Source of the DNA: Enoplolaimus lenunculus
Taxonomy: Eukaryota > Nematoda > Enoplea > Enoplida > Thoracostomopsidae
Assembly: GCA_030248215.1 (NCBI GenBank)
Contig: JASANG010000921.1
Span: forward strand, 1-64,000
DNA length: 64,000 nt
Direction of reading: 5' to 3'
Shown: one piece after another, positions 22,777 to 33,312 of the stretch
Position numbering within the stretch: position 1 is the first letter of the stretch
How the letters are laid out: each line of letters opens with the position of its first letter
The notes under the pieces: model-generated
Databases searched by the model: none
Seen by the model: the letters and a program-made list of their open reading frames with translations, nothing else
Told to the model about the DNA's origin: nothing
Position numbers and translations under genes: made by a program

Positions 22777-23301
22777 CTACTGTTGCGATGTTAACTGTTG
22801 CCAAGCTGAGCTAGCTAGTGAATCAACAGCAGAGCAAACTAACGGTGTTTCATTGTATATAATTCTGTTGGGTGGCCGCACTAACGGTTCCACCGACTGA
22901 TAGTTATTCTGCACCTGTATTATGGCGCAGTACGGGCTAAGATATGTCACATTCAGCCGAAATTTCATGCCAAATTCTTTGCCACCGAGCCGCTGCATTA
23001 TCGGATTCGTTATGTATGCTGGTACCTGATTGATGTCCCCCATTAAAATGATCCGTCCCGCTGCTGTCAAAGGCAGAATAACTGACGTGCGCGACAGATC
23101 AACTGATGCCGCTTCGTCGATCACGACGAGGTCAAATTTTCTCTGACCCAATTTTGATTGACCTTTTTGGTGATGGTAAACATCAACGGCGTTCACTATG
23201 TCCAGTTTATTCGTAAGTCTTTGTAATTCGGCCGGTTCCGATGGGAGTGGTGAGTCGGAAAGACTGTGATCTATAACCATAAATTCGTTCGTTGGGTTCA
23301 A
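22777..23301 (-). pseudogene. UPF1-like SF1 helicase remnant, motif II-IV segment
   Basis: A 174-residue frame. FDLVVIDEAASVDL (residues about 56-69) is the Walker B/motif II DEAA box. GDINQVP (88-94) matches motif III (GDxxQLP). NNYQSVEPL (132-140) followed by PPNRIIYNETPL resembles the NYRSHPxI segment of motif IV. Such ATPases unwind RNA or DNA; the family includes UPF1, SMG-2, ZNFX1 and DNA2. The N-terminal Walker A part is not seen here. Gag-like sequence lies immediately upstream on the same strand. Confidence 0.8.
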
Positions 23302-23379
23302 AGCGTTTCGTGCCTTGAAACTGACCCCCCGATCTTGTAATGTTACCGTTACGCAACATGTAGGCTATGGTAATATGTC

Positions 23380-24029
23380 TTTTCCACAATTATAGCGACG
23401 AGGGCCACGAGGTGAAAACTTCTGTGTTAAATTTCGATTCGAATTATTTCCGTTGTTTTTCGCGGTAAAATTTCGATTTGGATTGGGCCCAGCACGATTT
23501 CGTGGGTTCTAACTAAAGATTCTATTTTTAGGAACGTTTTCCATTAATTGTTTTTGGTTATCTGCTAATAACTGAACGCCTCGTGACAAGGTCTGAATTG
23601 GTCCCCGATGTTAACGCGTTCACTCGGTTAACGCCCGCAGTCTGACCACACAATACGGACTGCATGTCTAAGCGCTACACCAAGTCCTCTGCTTCTTTTA
23701 GGTTTTTTGGAATATCACGAAATCTTCTAACTTAGGACTAGACGGCCGTAAGCCACCAAAAATCTATTATTTACGCGGTGGTCAAATGCGGCGCTATCAA
23801 TGTTCAGATACAAACTACGACGTGCCCGCTTAATAGCCTTAAAATATGCTGAAACGCGCTCAAGCACACGCTCATATGCATCTCTGGCGTCTTCCTTTAA
23901 ATACGCGGGAAGGACCTTTAACTTCTTCTCGTCATCTATTAATCTAGCGTTACAGTACGTGTTAAAATCCTCAAACCAAGTCTTAAAGTCAGAACGAGCA
24001 AAATTTTTTGGATAAAACGAGACGGGCAA
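23380..24029 (-). mobile_element. Gag-like remnant of an LTR retroelement
   Basis: The translated stretch beginning at 24029 has FKTWFEDFNTYCNARLIDDEKKLKVLPAYLKEDARDAYERV, the typical core of Ty3-type Gag capsid proteins. Downstream sequence near 23.4-23.5 kb encodes an Arg/Asn-rich stretch and a cysteine-bearing remnant like a nucleocapsid zinc knuckle. The copy is broken. No protease or reverse transcriptase was recognised downstream; a helicase remnant follows instead. Confidence 0.7.
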
Positions 24030-24374
24030 GTCTGTGTCAGCCCCAAAACGGACACGTTGCGAGATTTGATCAAAATCATCTGATAAATCTCGTAGACTTT
24101 CGTCTAGGTTCGTAGCTAAATCTTTTACGACTGTGTCTAACTACACTAAATTTCGATTAATTGGTTCCATATTTTTTGTATCACTCGCAACCTGGCCGTT
24201 AAGAGGTGCTACATGTTCCGAAAAATTTATTCCTCGTCACTAGACTGCAAAACTCCTCCACTCCTTAATCGGTACCCCACCGTATTGGGAAAAAATTACG
24301 GCTCTCAGCGTTATGGGTAGCACTCAGGCTCGAAAATTGGGGATTCAAATTCATTACCCAGATAAAAATTGGGT

Positions 24375-24392
24375 ATCTCGGTGGGACCTCCA
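24375..24392 (-). other. Primer-binding-like site of the Gag-bearing element
   Basis: The minus strand reads TGGAGGTCCCACCGAGAT, differing by one base from the site at 550-567. It lies between the LTR edge and the Gag-like sequence, as expected. Confidence 0.65.
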
Positions 24393-24800
24393 GGTTTAAT
24401 GTAACTATTGTGTTATGGCAACATAAAACACATGATTTCTCCTTCACATTTCACAGTTTATTTAAACCAGATTTATCAAATTAGCACACCCGTTTGTACC
24501 AAACAAAAACAAAACAATAAAGAAAACACGGCCAGGTCCCTATATGGGAGCTAACAAATTCACTAAGTCTGGGTAAATACAGTTTAACACGCTCTAAACA
24601 CATTGTCGACCGACATCAATCTCTTGTACTGCCACAAAACCACCTTAAACACAAAATAGGCGGCTTTTTATATTACTGTCTTCTAATTTTTGACATTTCG
24701 CAAAAATTTCGTATAAAAATTTTCTGTTGGATTCAGACAGAATTGTTGTGACTGAAACACCCATTAAAAACTATTTATATCCTGAAAACTAATAAATTTC
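24393..24800 (-). mobile_element. Probable LTR of the Gag-bearing element
   Basis: On the minus strand the segment ends AGTTACATTAAACC beside the primer-binding-like site, as the window-start LTR ends GTTACATT. A TATA-like word (minus strand TAATATAAAAAGCC) lies near 24666-24679. The outer boundary was not determined. No matching LTR on the far side was identified. Confidence 0.5.
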
Positions 24801-26063
24801 GATAATTTGAATAATTTAAACGTTCGAACAGATTTTTAGTTTTTCAAGTAGTGAATGTTTAAAATAACGGTCAGTAAATCAGAAAACTCTGCAAGATTTC
24901 GCCTGCGTTCAACAAATGCCACTGTTTTTTGCTCGTCACATCATAACATTGTTGAAACTATTCAATATTAAAAATAACTTCTTTTTTGAAGTTCAGAAAT
25001 GCAAGATATCACAAATATTTTTTTCTGTGTGCCCTTTCACTCTCTTTAATATGCAATACAGCCGCTACAATCTGCCATCCGTGGCAGGCGATACTGGACC
25101 GCCTAAAATGAAACTCCAAAGTTGGAACAGTAGTAAATGTGCTCCAGAACTCTATAAAGTTCAGCACTTCTGTAGTTGATGCAAGTTTACTTATAAAATT
25201 GCTCTAATAGTTCAATGTTAAGGCAATATTCTTATGATCCCTTTTTTATTCATTTATATATTGAACAGCCCAGCTTTCAAATGCATTATTGTGCTAAGAT
25301 CTGCAGTCATAATAAAACTCAGCCGACTTAATATTTACAACAACACGCTAGATAGCTGAAAAAGGGGTTTCAAGTTGGTTCCGGCTAAGGGTAAATTTAT
25401 TAATAAGGAATACCGAATATATATTCCTAATATCGAAAACAATGTACATATTTTATAATATCCCTTTCCCTATATGGTGCTAACTGTTCCAAATCAGGCA
25501 CAGCTAACGCTGAGAAAAATTGACTACCGGGATGCCACAAGCTGTTATAGCGCCACACATCAGTCATGAAATAATTGAGAGTACGGTTTATTTTCAAAAC
25601 TAGCAATTTTCCACGAGAAATTATCCTCAGCTCAGGACGGTTCCATCTCCGGTTTGGCTTTTAAAAGTCTGTAAGCGTAATATAATGTTTATAACAACTT
25701 TTAATGCATTTCGAAAATTAGTTGCTGACTCGATGGTAAATTTTCCTGAGTTACAGTCATTGGTGCAGCGAGGATTTTCCAACGAGGGTCACGTCCTATC
25801 AAATTTTCGAGATAAGGCCTGATGTCCTCTCAACTGATAAAGGCCTTTCAAGACCTTGTACACAAAAATCAGCAGGGGAGACGTTCGCAACTTCTTCCCA
25901 CAACCAACATCATTGGCTGTAATTGTTTACCGCAACGAACTATTCGTGTTAAGCTTTTTTTTGAGCTGTGGCTGATCCGTAAATCGCTGCGGGGGGATCC
26001 TGCTTAATATAATAGTGAAAAGCAAGCGACAAAGAAGCCAAACACAATTCTACCACATACTAA
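24801..26063. other. No supported gene
   Basis: AT-rich. One 87-codon frame (24916-25179, plus) has no recognisable motif. The word CCTATATGGTGCTAAC near 25473 resembles CCTATATGGGAGCTAAC at 24539, so another LTR-related piece may be hidden here. Confidence 0.35.
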
Positions 26064-26176
26064 TGTAGATAAAGCGTATTCCTAAGTCTAAGTCTAAGAG
26101 TTTGCAAAAATGTGTTCCTAAGCCTAAGCAAAAAATGTAACCTAGAATCAAAACATACTCTTCTTGGAGTCGCCAG
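26064..26176 (-). mobile_element. TM-1 MITE fragment
   Basis: AAAGCGTATTCCTAAGTCTAAG, then GCAAAAATGTGTTCCTAAGC, then a decayed TM-1 signature. Both terminal inverted repeats are lost. Confidence 0.6.
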
Positions 26177-26188
26177 TGGGATTAAAGC

Positions 26189-26624
26189 ACTGTAGTGACC
26201 CGAATGAGAGGCGGGGACTGATATTTATTTGGCCTCTCCATAGGGTACCCCCCTTGTCATTCGGTTACGGACTGTTATTTATTTTCAACCCACGCTCCAC
26301 CGCCCTTCGTTACTGTTATATACCCGGTACTTAAATTATCCGTTGAATTAAAGGATTATTTGTTTTGTGTCAATAGCTTGAGCGATAATACATGGCTATA
26401 CATTAGGAATGTATTTTCAAAATTTAAGTACGCTTTAAAGTTTCTAACTCAACTTTATTTGTTCCAGGAGTTATTTAGGCGCTACATTTTAGGGTTAATT
26501 GACATTTATGAATTCTAATTGGGGTTTAGGAACTCTATCCGCTTACGGACTCTAATTAGGGATACGGACTCCTATTGATTCGGACTCAAAATGGCGACCC
26601 CCGTCTTATTCGGGTCAATACAGT
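26189..26624 (+). mobile_element. ACTGTAGTGACCC-family MITE, complete
   Basis: Ends ACTGTAGTGACCCGAATGAG and CTTATTCGGGTCAATACAGT. The interior has TGATATTTATTTGGCCTCTCC near the left and TCCGCTTACGGACTCTAATT near the right, collinear with 6246-6689 and 41607-41983. Confidence 0.85.
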
Positions 26625-26825
26625 ATCAATAATTTCTGTGCGATCATTTTAGACACTGTGAAATAATAGAAACCACCACACTGTGAAATTTGCACAGTGG
26701 ATTAAAAGTTCAAATTTGCGAATTATACATCGTCTTGAACTCGTTAGATTAATATTAATACATTAATACGAAGTAAAGATATTCAATCTTGACAAACATA
26801 TGTCTAGCTCAGCATTTCGTTTAAG

Positions 26826-26893
26826 GGCCCATATTTAGACATGTATAAATCTCCTATAGGGGGCAGATGCCACATCAATTTGAGAATACAGGC
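26826..26893. mobile_element. Short CTCAAATGTG-family MITE
   Basis: GGCCCATATTTAGACATGTA and ATTTGAGAATACAGGC ends only 68 bp apart, so most of the interior is missing. Confidence 0.5.
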
Positions 26894-28050
26894 AAACAAA
26901 TATTTTTGAATCTGGAGTGAATTGTATAAAAAGCACCAAATGTCAATACATATGTACACATCAATGTTCTCCAAATATTCACATTCGACTCTTATTTCGA
27001 ATGATTTTAGTGGTTATTTTCAATTTGTAAAGCTCGCTTCAAATGTTAGTTCAAGCTCAAACGGGTGCTTATCCGAAGGAAACCAGGAGCATCAGTATTC
27101 CAAGGAAAATTTCAGCTGCATAGAAAAAAAATTAAACTTCGTTTGTAGGTCAGCTGAAATCCTTATATGTTCGTTTTGACACTTTTAGACATCCTGATAG
27201 CATATTTAGCTGGCTGCTTTTGTGGATTTGGCACCAAAATTTGGCTTGAGAACTGCATCATCATTCATATCTGTGCTGAGGGACTTCGAGTTACAGTCAA
27301 CGTATTACAACAGACGCAAGCGAAGCAAATGCTTGGAGTTTTACAGGTCAATTTTAATGTATGCTATATATACGTAAATTTTGTGAGGTGGAACATTGTA
27401 AGGCACGCAGCTTATCATTTTATCACCAAAATTTTCTGACAGGGGGCAGCGCACACCGCCCTCCCCTGTAGATTCGCTACTGGCTGAATCTGGTCATTAT
27501 CTTTTAGCTCTTTAGTTGAAAAAGGCCGAGATTCAGATGAACCTCGATTTCAAAATGTTCTGTACGACACGGCGACTACGGAGCTGAACCAGTTTCTTTT
27601 ACTGTCAAAACTTAGTTTTGAACGCATCCTTGTGGATGCCAAACAGCCCATTTGCAGTGGTTACAAGACAATCGTGATTAATTGAGTGACAGTTGTCACT
27701 GGCGCAGTTTGTAAACATATTTCTTGAAAACAAATTGCCGACCCTGTAGTTTTGAGGGTAAGTACCGCCAAGATAAGACGTATATGCGACCGAGACAATC
27801 TGAATATGTGAGTAAATTTGAATTTAAACGTTTACGTTTTGTCACATTTATCAGTTTGTTTTCAATGTATTGGCGCTTTATCGTATTTTGATGTGTTAAT
27901 CTTACTAATTTAAGTAATAATACGCAGGGTCGTACTTAGCTCTCTTGAGCGCTTCGCTTTGAGGTCGATCTGAACAAAAGATCCGGCATGTGACAGAGAA
28001 ACTAATTTTAAAAATTTCACTGTATGCCAAAGTAAAACTACACAAATTTC
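26894..28050. other. No supported gene
   Basis: Two adjoining plus-strand frames (26922-27179 and 27167-27439) lack recognisable motifs. The text around 27440-27480 (GGGGGCAGCGCACACCGCCC) is GC-rich compared with its surroundings. Confidence 0.3.
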
Positions 28051-28228
28051 GGCCAATGCTACAATTAGGGTTGTAACAGTAGATTAAGCGTATTCCTAAG
28101 TCTAAGCCTAAGTCTAAGCGTTGCAAAAGCGTATTCTTACGCCTAAGCAAAAAATGTAGTCTAAAATGTAAGCCTACTCTTTTACGGACTCGTCAGAAAC
28201 CGGGTCGGCCGTATAAGTAACATGGGCC
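28051..28228 (-). mobile_element. TM-1 MITE, diverged
   Basis: Ends GGCCAATGCTACAATTAGGG and TATAAGTAACATGGGCC, CCTAAG-type core, signature TGTAGTCTAAAATGTAAGCC. No target duplication is evident. Confidence 0.75.
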
Positions 28229-28619
28229 GAAACTGCAGTACAAAACCCAAAGTTTAATCTCGAAGGAACAAGTAACCATACTTTGAAAAGCACCCTAAAA
28301 GTGTACTGGCAATTTTTAGTTGCTATTTCATCTCATCCTTTGACGACGGAAAGTTTTGTCAATCTTTGGCGCTGTTTTTTGTTACATTTCACATAGAATC
28401 CTGGCATATACCAACTGAGATTTGGTTCAGTTGTTCGCTGAAAGAAAACCTACGAAGATTATGGTCTGGAGCAACCTTTAAAAGTAAAATATCTTTACAA
28501 AGCCTTGTTTGAGCTGACTGCAGGCTATCGACACAAATTACCGGTACGGATCCTAAAGCTTTATGAAACGATTTACTAAGGCGTAACTGCATATTGGTTT
28601 CAGGTAAAAAGCTGTACCA

Positions 28620-29050
28620 GTTCCGGTTGAAAATACTGTGAAAGTTAAGTTAATCTTAGTATACCACACTTCCTAGAAGCTTAAACTAGCTTGATTTAAG
28701 CTTAACCTAATTCACAAGTATTAAACTAACTTTTTATTCTAGAATAGTTAGTCCGTCCAGCCATTGAACTTTTACTTAAACTAGATATTCAAGTTTAGTT
28801 AAGCTATAATTTAAGTTTAAGTTTTATAGAGTATTTGGTTGTAACTAAAGTAAAGTATACCTACAACTAAGTTCATCCGATACTTGATAAAAGTTTAGAC
28901 TCTCAGTTTTAACTAAAAGTTGTTTACTTAAATATCCGTTTCAGTTTCCGTTTCAGTTATTTCAATCGCTATTCATTTTCGTTTCCGTTATTTTTACTAT
29001 TCGTTTACACCCTGACTCGTACGATCTAAAATTTTTTGACTTAGTATTTC
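28620..29050. other. AT-rich tract with repeated AAACTTAA words and a CGTTTCCGTTA fragment
   Basis: Words such as AGTTTAAGTTT, ACTTAAACT and AAACTAACTT alternate over 28640-28910, suggesting decayed inverted repeats. At 28930-29015 the sequence TTTCCGTTATTTTTACTATTC then GTTTACACCCTG matches the right end of the hAT-like element at 60911-61292. Confidence 0.5.
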
Positions 29051-29055
29051 ACAAA

Positions 29056-29715
29056 ATGTCCGCCAATACATGTCCCGTCTCTGGCCCAATCGCCAACTGT
29101 ATCAATTCCGACAAGCTTAAACGATATCTTAACAACGATTTTCGACTGGCAGTTCCGGTTTGGAACAGTGAAATTCCGTTTCACGCTTACGCAGATGAAG
29201 CGGATTTGCGTCAAAAGTCAAACAACAACAACATCGCAAATGGCATCATTCGGAGCATACTTGGGGAATTATTGCCTGCGGATGATTCGGTCCACATTTT
29301 TAATGGATTGAAACAAGACCAAGGAGTCACCGCGCAGGTTGATTTGGCGGCGACAGAATACGCAAGCCATGCTCGGGCGTATCGATACATCTTGCAAGGG
29401 CAGTTTCAGAAGAACAGCAGCAGAAGCAGCAGCAACAACAACAACAACAACAAAAACAACAACAACAACACCAATAACAATAACAACAACAACAACAACG
29501 ACTACTACTACATTACCAAACGAAACAACTACCAAAATCAGTCTGTTGGCACCAAACCAAATGATGGAAACATTTTCGATCTGCTCAAAGCCGACTGGAC
29601 CCATCGCAAAATCGTAAACGGTGGTCAAGATTACTCAATGGAGGATCGAACTCAGCATTTTCACAATGAGACTAATCGAGATCGAACTATTTCGTCCAAT
29701 TCAACTAACAATTAA
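29056..29715 (+). CDS. Asn-rich protein with conserved N-terminal motif (family A)
   Basis: 219 residues. Residues 20-50 read KLKRYLNNDFRLAVPVW then NSEIPFHAYADEAD. They align with residues 42-71 of the frame at 54738-55352 (KLRKLLSADHLTVPYW then TDDLPFEVYATEAE), with matching K-L, L, D, VP-W, PF, YA and EA positions. A Ser/Asn-rich low-complexity tract spans about residues 116-150, encoded by (AAC)n. The codons outside the tract are varied and coding-like. The ATG has AAA at -3. No splice acceptor is obvious upstream, so this may be a first or single exon. Function unknown. Confidence 0.65.
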   Translation: MSANTCPVSGPIANCINSDKLKRYLNNDFRLAVPVWNSEIPFHAYADEADLRQKSNNNNIANGIIRSILGELLPADDSVHIFNGLKQDQGVTAQVDLAATEYASHARAYRYILQGQFQKNSSRSSSNNNNNNKNNNNNTNNNNNNNNNDYYYITKRNNYQNQSVGTKPNDGNIFDLLKADWTHRKIVNGGQDYSMEDRTQHFHNETNRDRTISSNSTNN

Positions 29716-29825
29716 AAACACAATGAACATTACTGAGTTTTCTTTGAAAAACTTAGCTAAGAACAACCATCTAAACACGACCTCGCTGAGTTTAATTGTT
29801 TGGGATGACGGTATAAAGTGTTAAA

Positions 29826-30361
29826 CAGGGTTCCAACGGAATGTCGATTCAGACTGAAATTCTGGCAAAATTTATGTTCCGATTCCGGCCAAGTGTTATT
29901 CTTTCGCCGGAATTCTGACTTTTTCGGTATTGTGTCAAGTAATTTCTATATTTTGTGGTAAATCGCTGGTGACCAATACTGAGGCAAAACTTTTCTGTCT
30001 GTTATTTGAATAAAATGAAACCTTGTCCTTCATCATCTAAGGTCGTTGGGGCCCATGTTACTTTTAGGGCCGTCCCGGTTTCTGGTGGTTCTGTAAAAGA
30101 GTCGGCTTACTTTATAGACTATATTTTTTGCTTAGACTTAGGCTTACGAATACGTTTAACCTACAGTGACGGCTTTAAAAGTAAGATTGGCCATCGCTAC
30201 TAAGAAAGCATTCAATGTTTTCGAAACTTTTTCCCACCAATCAAATGATTATAATCAAAACTAAAATTATACCACTGCTTCCGATTCCGGTTCCGACAAA
30301 AAACTTTGAACTCCAACTTCAACGCCAATTTCGACTGAAATTCATTCTGGTTGGAACCCTG
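29826..30361. mobile_element. hAT-like MITE with CAGGGTTCCAAC ends and 8-bp target duplication
   Basis: Left end CAGGGTTCCAACGGAATGTC, right end ATTCTGGTTGGAACCCTG. The flanks GTGTTAAA (29818-29825) and GTGTTAAC (30362-30369) match at seven of eight bases. CAGGG ends with an 8-bp duplication are typical of hAT elements. A TM-1 element (30050-30192) is nested inside. It sits about 110 bp after the stop codon of the gene at 29056-29715. Confidence 0.85.
30050..30192 (+). mobile_element. TM-1 MITE nested in a hAT-like MITE
   Basis: Left end GGCCCATGTTACTTTTAGGG, right end TTTAAAAGTAAGATTGGCC, with a very short TTAGGC core. It shows that TM-1 was active after the host element inserted. Confidence 0.8.
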
Positions 30362-30559
30362 GTGTTAACAGTTGCGTGCCATTGACACCTTGCATTGATG
30401 TAGTGGCGCACGATTCTGGTTTTTGGAATGATTCGTTTGGATGGTCATAGGCGTCGGAAGTGGGTAAAGAATCCACACTGCTCCCAATTCTTTAAACCAG
30501 TTTATGCAGTTCACATCGCAAGTTTTCGTTAGTATTCTTGAATTTAGCATCGTGAACCC

Positions 30560-30900
30560 TGCCCATAAGGGGGCCTCGGTAATCAGGAGCTCCCAACCAA
30601 ACCGATCGGTCGCATGACGTCACCGGCGCCATTCAGGTTAACAAACGCTCATTTGGCTTCTCGCTCTGTTCGCTCGTGACGATTTTTCGCCATTGCCTAA
30701 GCCTATACCTTCCGCTCCACGTGTGACCTTTGGTTTATAGATTAACTGCTAGATATTTCTAGACAAGGCTTTGCACTGACCCACATTTCACCGGTTTAGG
30801 ACCACGGATACCCCTGATTGCGCCGTCTTCTATATTCGGCATATCACCGCACTTGGTTCTGCAGTCCTTCGATCTTTTTCTGCTTCCGCCGCCATTACTT
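30560..30900. promoter_or_regulatory. GC-richer stretch with a CRE-like TGACGTCA
   Basis: TGACGTCA at 30615-30622 within CGCATGACGTCACCGGCGCC. The surrounding 300 bases are richer in G+C and CpG than the rest of the window. This could be a promoter or a remnant exon. No start codon or downstream gene was tied to it. Confidence 0.25.
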
Positions 30901-31083
30901 ATAACTTGAGTTACTTTCTGCAATTTTTGCATATTTTCATATGTTTATTTGCTTTTGCTATGAAATGTATATTTGCCATGTGAGACCTCAGCCTGGTTCA
31001 AATCAAGTGTTTTTTCGAGTTCCAACATCATCAGCTTAGAAGTAAACCGAAAGTGACGCTTTCGTTTCTTGCATCAGTTGAAC

Positions 31084-31250
31084 TTAACCCTTTCTCACAT
31101 GAATACATTCAATTTCATATGAGATATAATTTCAAGGTAAGATTCGAACCCCAGTCTCACGGGTGAGAGGCGTTTACGATGACCACTGAGCTATAGGAGC
31201 TTGACGCTCGAGCCCGAGTAGGCTCTCACGTCTTGTGAAGATTTTGCACT
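31084..31250 (-). mobile_element. TTAA element with tRNA-like segment, partial
   Basis: One end TTAACCCTTTCTCACATGAA is present. The inside carries the tRNA-like block (31134-31201) and then CTCGAGCCCGAGTAGGCTCTC then ACGTCTTGTG, as in the complete copies at 36247-36520 and 40803-41073. The far end is lost or diverged. Confidence 0.7.
31134..31201 (-). ncRNA. tRNA-like segment (Glu/Asp/Gly class) in a transposon
   Basis: On the minus strand, GCTCCTATAGCTCAGTGG gives an A-box-like D-arm start and GGGGTTCGAATC a B-box. Between them CCTCTCACCC resembles the anticodon arm of tRNA-Glu/Asp, with CTC in the anticodon position. Stem pairing is imperfect, so a working tRNA is unlikely, but both internal polymerase III promoter boxes are present. 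It is the best-preserved of four copies. Confidence 0.6.
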
Positions 31251-31388
31251 GCGCATATATGTTATAAACTTTAAACACTGCTCTCAGTGTGTGTATTGCT
31301 CGTACAATATTGTATTTAAAGGGATAAATGCTATTGGCTGTCACGAAAATTCTTCGAACCTTTGTAGATCGAAGTATTACTTATTTTG

Positions 31389-31430
31389 CCCGTATTCTCA
31401 AATGTGTGTAGTGTCATCACCTTTTGGTTA
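31389..31430. mobile_element. CTCAAATGTG-family MITE fragment
   Basis: GCCCGTATTCTCAAATGTGT followed by a TCATCACCTTTTGG-like word. One end only. Confidence 0.4.
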
Positions 31431-31604
31431 ATGAGGATGTTGTACCTTTCGAGTCAACCAACTGCGAGTTTGGTTTGCCGCATTTTAAATCAAATATGTG
31501 AAAGTTTCAACGTAAAATAAAGCAGATAAGATATGAAAAACTGACACTTTGGCTTTCGGCAATTCTAAAATTTAATTTGTACTGGATGTTGATGCAATCT
31601 CTAC

Positions 31605-31740
31605 GACCACTGCCCCGGGCTCCCCCCAAATTCCAGGGTGGAGAAGCCAGACGCATTTTAAAGCTTAAGCGGTTTTTGTTTCAACCGGTTAGGGTGGGGG
31701 CCCTCAAATTGGGGGTTGCTGATCCGGCCTTGTCTACGAC
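31605..31740 (-). mobile_element. GCCGGAGCAGCCA-family repeat, partial
   Basis: Contains AAGCCAGACGCATTTTAAAG, TTTTTGTTTCAACCGGTTAG and GTTGCTGATCCGGCC, in the same order as the copies at 37967-38160 and (inverted) 57836-57998. Confidence 0.65.
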
Positions 31741-32204
31741 AGTGGACGTAGGTGAGGTCGGGCAAAAACACAACGTGCGCTGGTACATTTTACTGCCTTA
31801 TTAGGTATTAAGTTGCATACTCTTGTCTAAAAGTTATATGTTGACTTTAATAGTTATTTTCTGTACTAATTATGTATATTTTGTAAACCTGTATATAAAT
31901 TGATAAAATTATTTCTTGTTTGACAGAGTTCAATGAACTTGTTACTGGAGGCGGTTAGGTATAAACGGTACGTTTCACGAATGCTCTCGCTAACTTTTAA
32001 AAAGATTCGATTGTAAAAGCCTGATTTTCCTTTGGTTAGGTAGAAAAATTCTGAAGCAAAGGTTATGTTTAGAAAACGAGAAAAGTAGAAAATTTAAACG
32101 CGCAAACTTTCCAAGCCAAATTTGTGCTTGTGATTATTTCTACCAAACCAGCGGAACTCTTAGTGGTTAGTGGTCTTACAGGAGCGGGGACGCTTCCGAA
32201 CTTT

Positions 32205-32935
32205 CCTACCAAACCATCAAAATTTAGACTTTTGAATTTTCCATTTTCCAAACAAATTTTACGCTTCAAATTTTTCCAACAAAACTTGGGAATATCAGGC
32301 GTTTGAATTCCGGTAATTTCGTAAGCCTAAGCCTAAAGCCTAATGGATGAGCCTATTACTAAGCCTAAGCCTAAGCGTAACAATGAGCATATTCCTTCCC
32401 TACCAAACCAACAAAATTTAGACTTTTGAATTTTCCATTTTCCAAACAAATTTTACGCTTCAAATTTTTCCAACAAAACTTGGGAATATCAGGCGTTTGA
32501 ATTCCGGTAATTTCGTAAGCCTAAGCGTAAAGCCTAATGGATGAGCCTATTACTAAGCCTAAGCGTAACAATGAGCATATTCCTTCCCTACCAAACCATC
32601 AAAATTTAGACTTTTGAATTTTCCATTTTCCAAACAAATTTTACGCTTCAAATTTTTCCAACAAAACTTGGGAATATCAGGCGTTTGAATTCCGGTAATT
32701 TCGTAAGCCTAAGCCTAAAGGCTAATGGATGAGCCTATTACTAAGCCTAAGCGTAACAATGAGCATATTCCTAAGCCTAAGCCTAACCGTAACAATGAGC
32801 ATATTCCTAAGCCTAATCCTAAGCGTAAGAATGAGCATATTTCTAAGCCTAAGCCTAAGCAAAAAATTAGTCTGAAGACTAAACTGACTCTAAGCCCTTC
32901 CCGAAAACGATCCGGACGTGTTCTATACATGGGCC
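32205..32935 (-). mobile_element. TM-2-derived element with three tandem units of about 190 bp
   Basis: The right end ACGTGTTCTATACATGGGCC is TM-2. Leftward, a unit beginning CCTACCAAACCATCAAAATT starts at 32205, 32399 and 32587, giving periods of 194 and 188 bp. The 6-bp difference is exactly one CCTAAG unit. The copies are nearly identical, so the expansion is recent. The left inverted end was not identified. Confidence 0.8.
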
Positions 32936-33312
32936 GGTGAAATTCAAACCTTTGGCACTATTTTTGCCAGAGGTACCGGTAATTTGAATAGTGAAATTGT
33001 TCGTCATTTTCATGCCTTTCTTAAGAGTTCGTTTACAACTTAGCGAGTTTTAGGTCAAGTATATGTTACGTGATATTAAGGTAAACGAGAATTTCAATGT
33101 AATAAATCTTACTTGAGTAACATAATTAAAGTTACCCGTTAATCCCTTTAGGGTGAACTATAAAGTAGTCCAAAGCACAAACGTTGTTTTTAGGGAAACC
33201 GATCATGTTGCATTGCCATAACGTACTATGAACAAAATATTTTAAACTTCAAACACTTGAAGACCAGACGTTTATTTGGACCGAAAGCACGGCAAAATAT
33301 GCATTTAGTATA

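Noticed and set aside
29269-29628. Poly-valine frame on the minus strand
   Set aside because: Shadow of the Asn-rich tract of the likely gene on the plus strand.
32715-32940. Repetitive Lys/Pro-rich or Leu/Gly-rich frames in CCTAAG runs
   Set aside because: Hexamer repeats read as two-residue repeats in any frame; the segment is TM-2 core.
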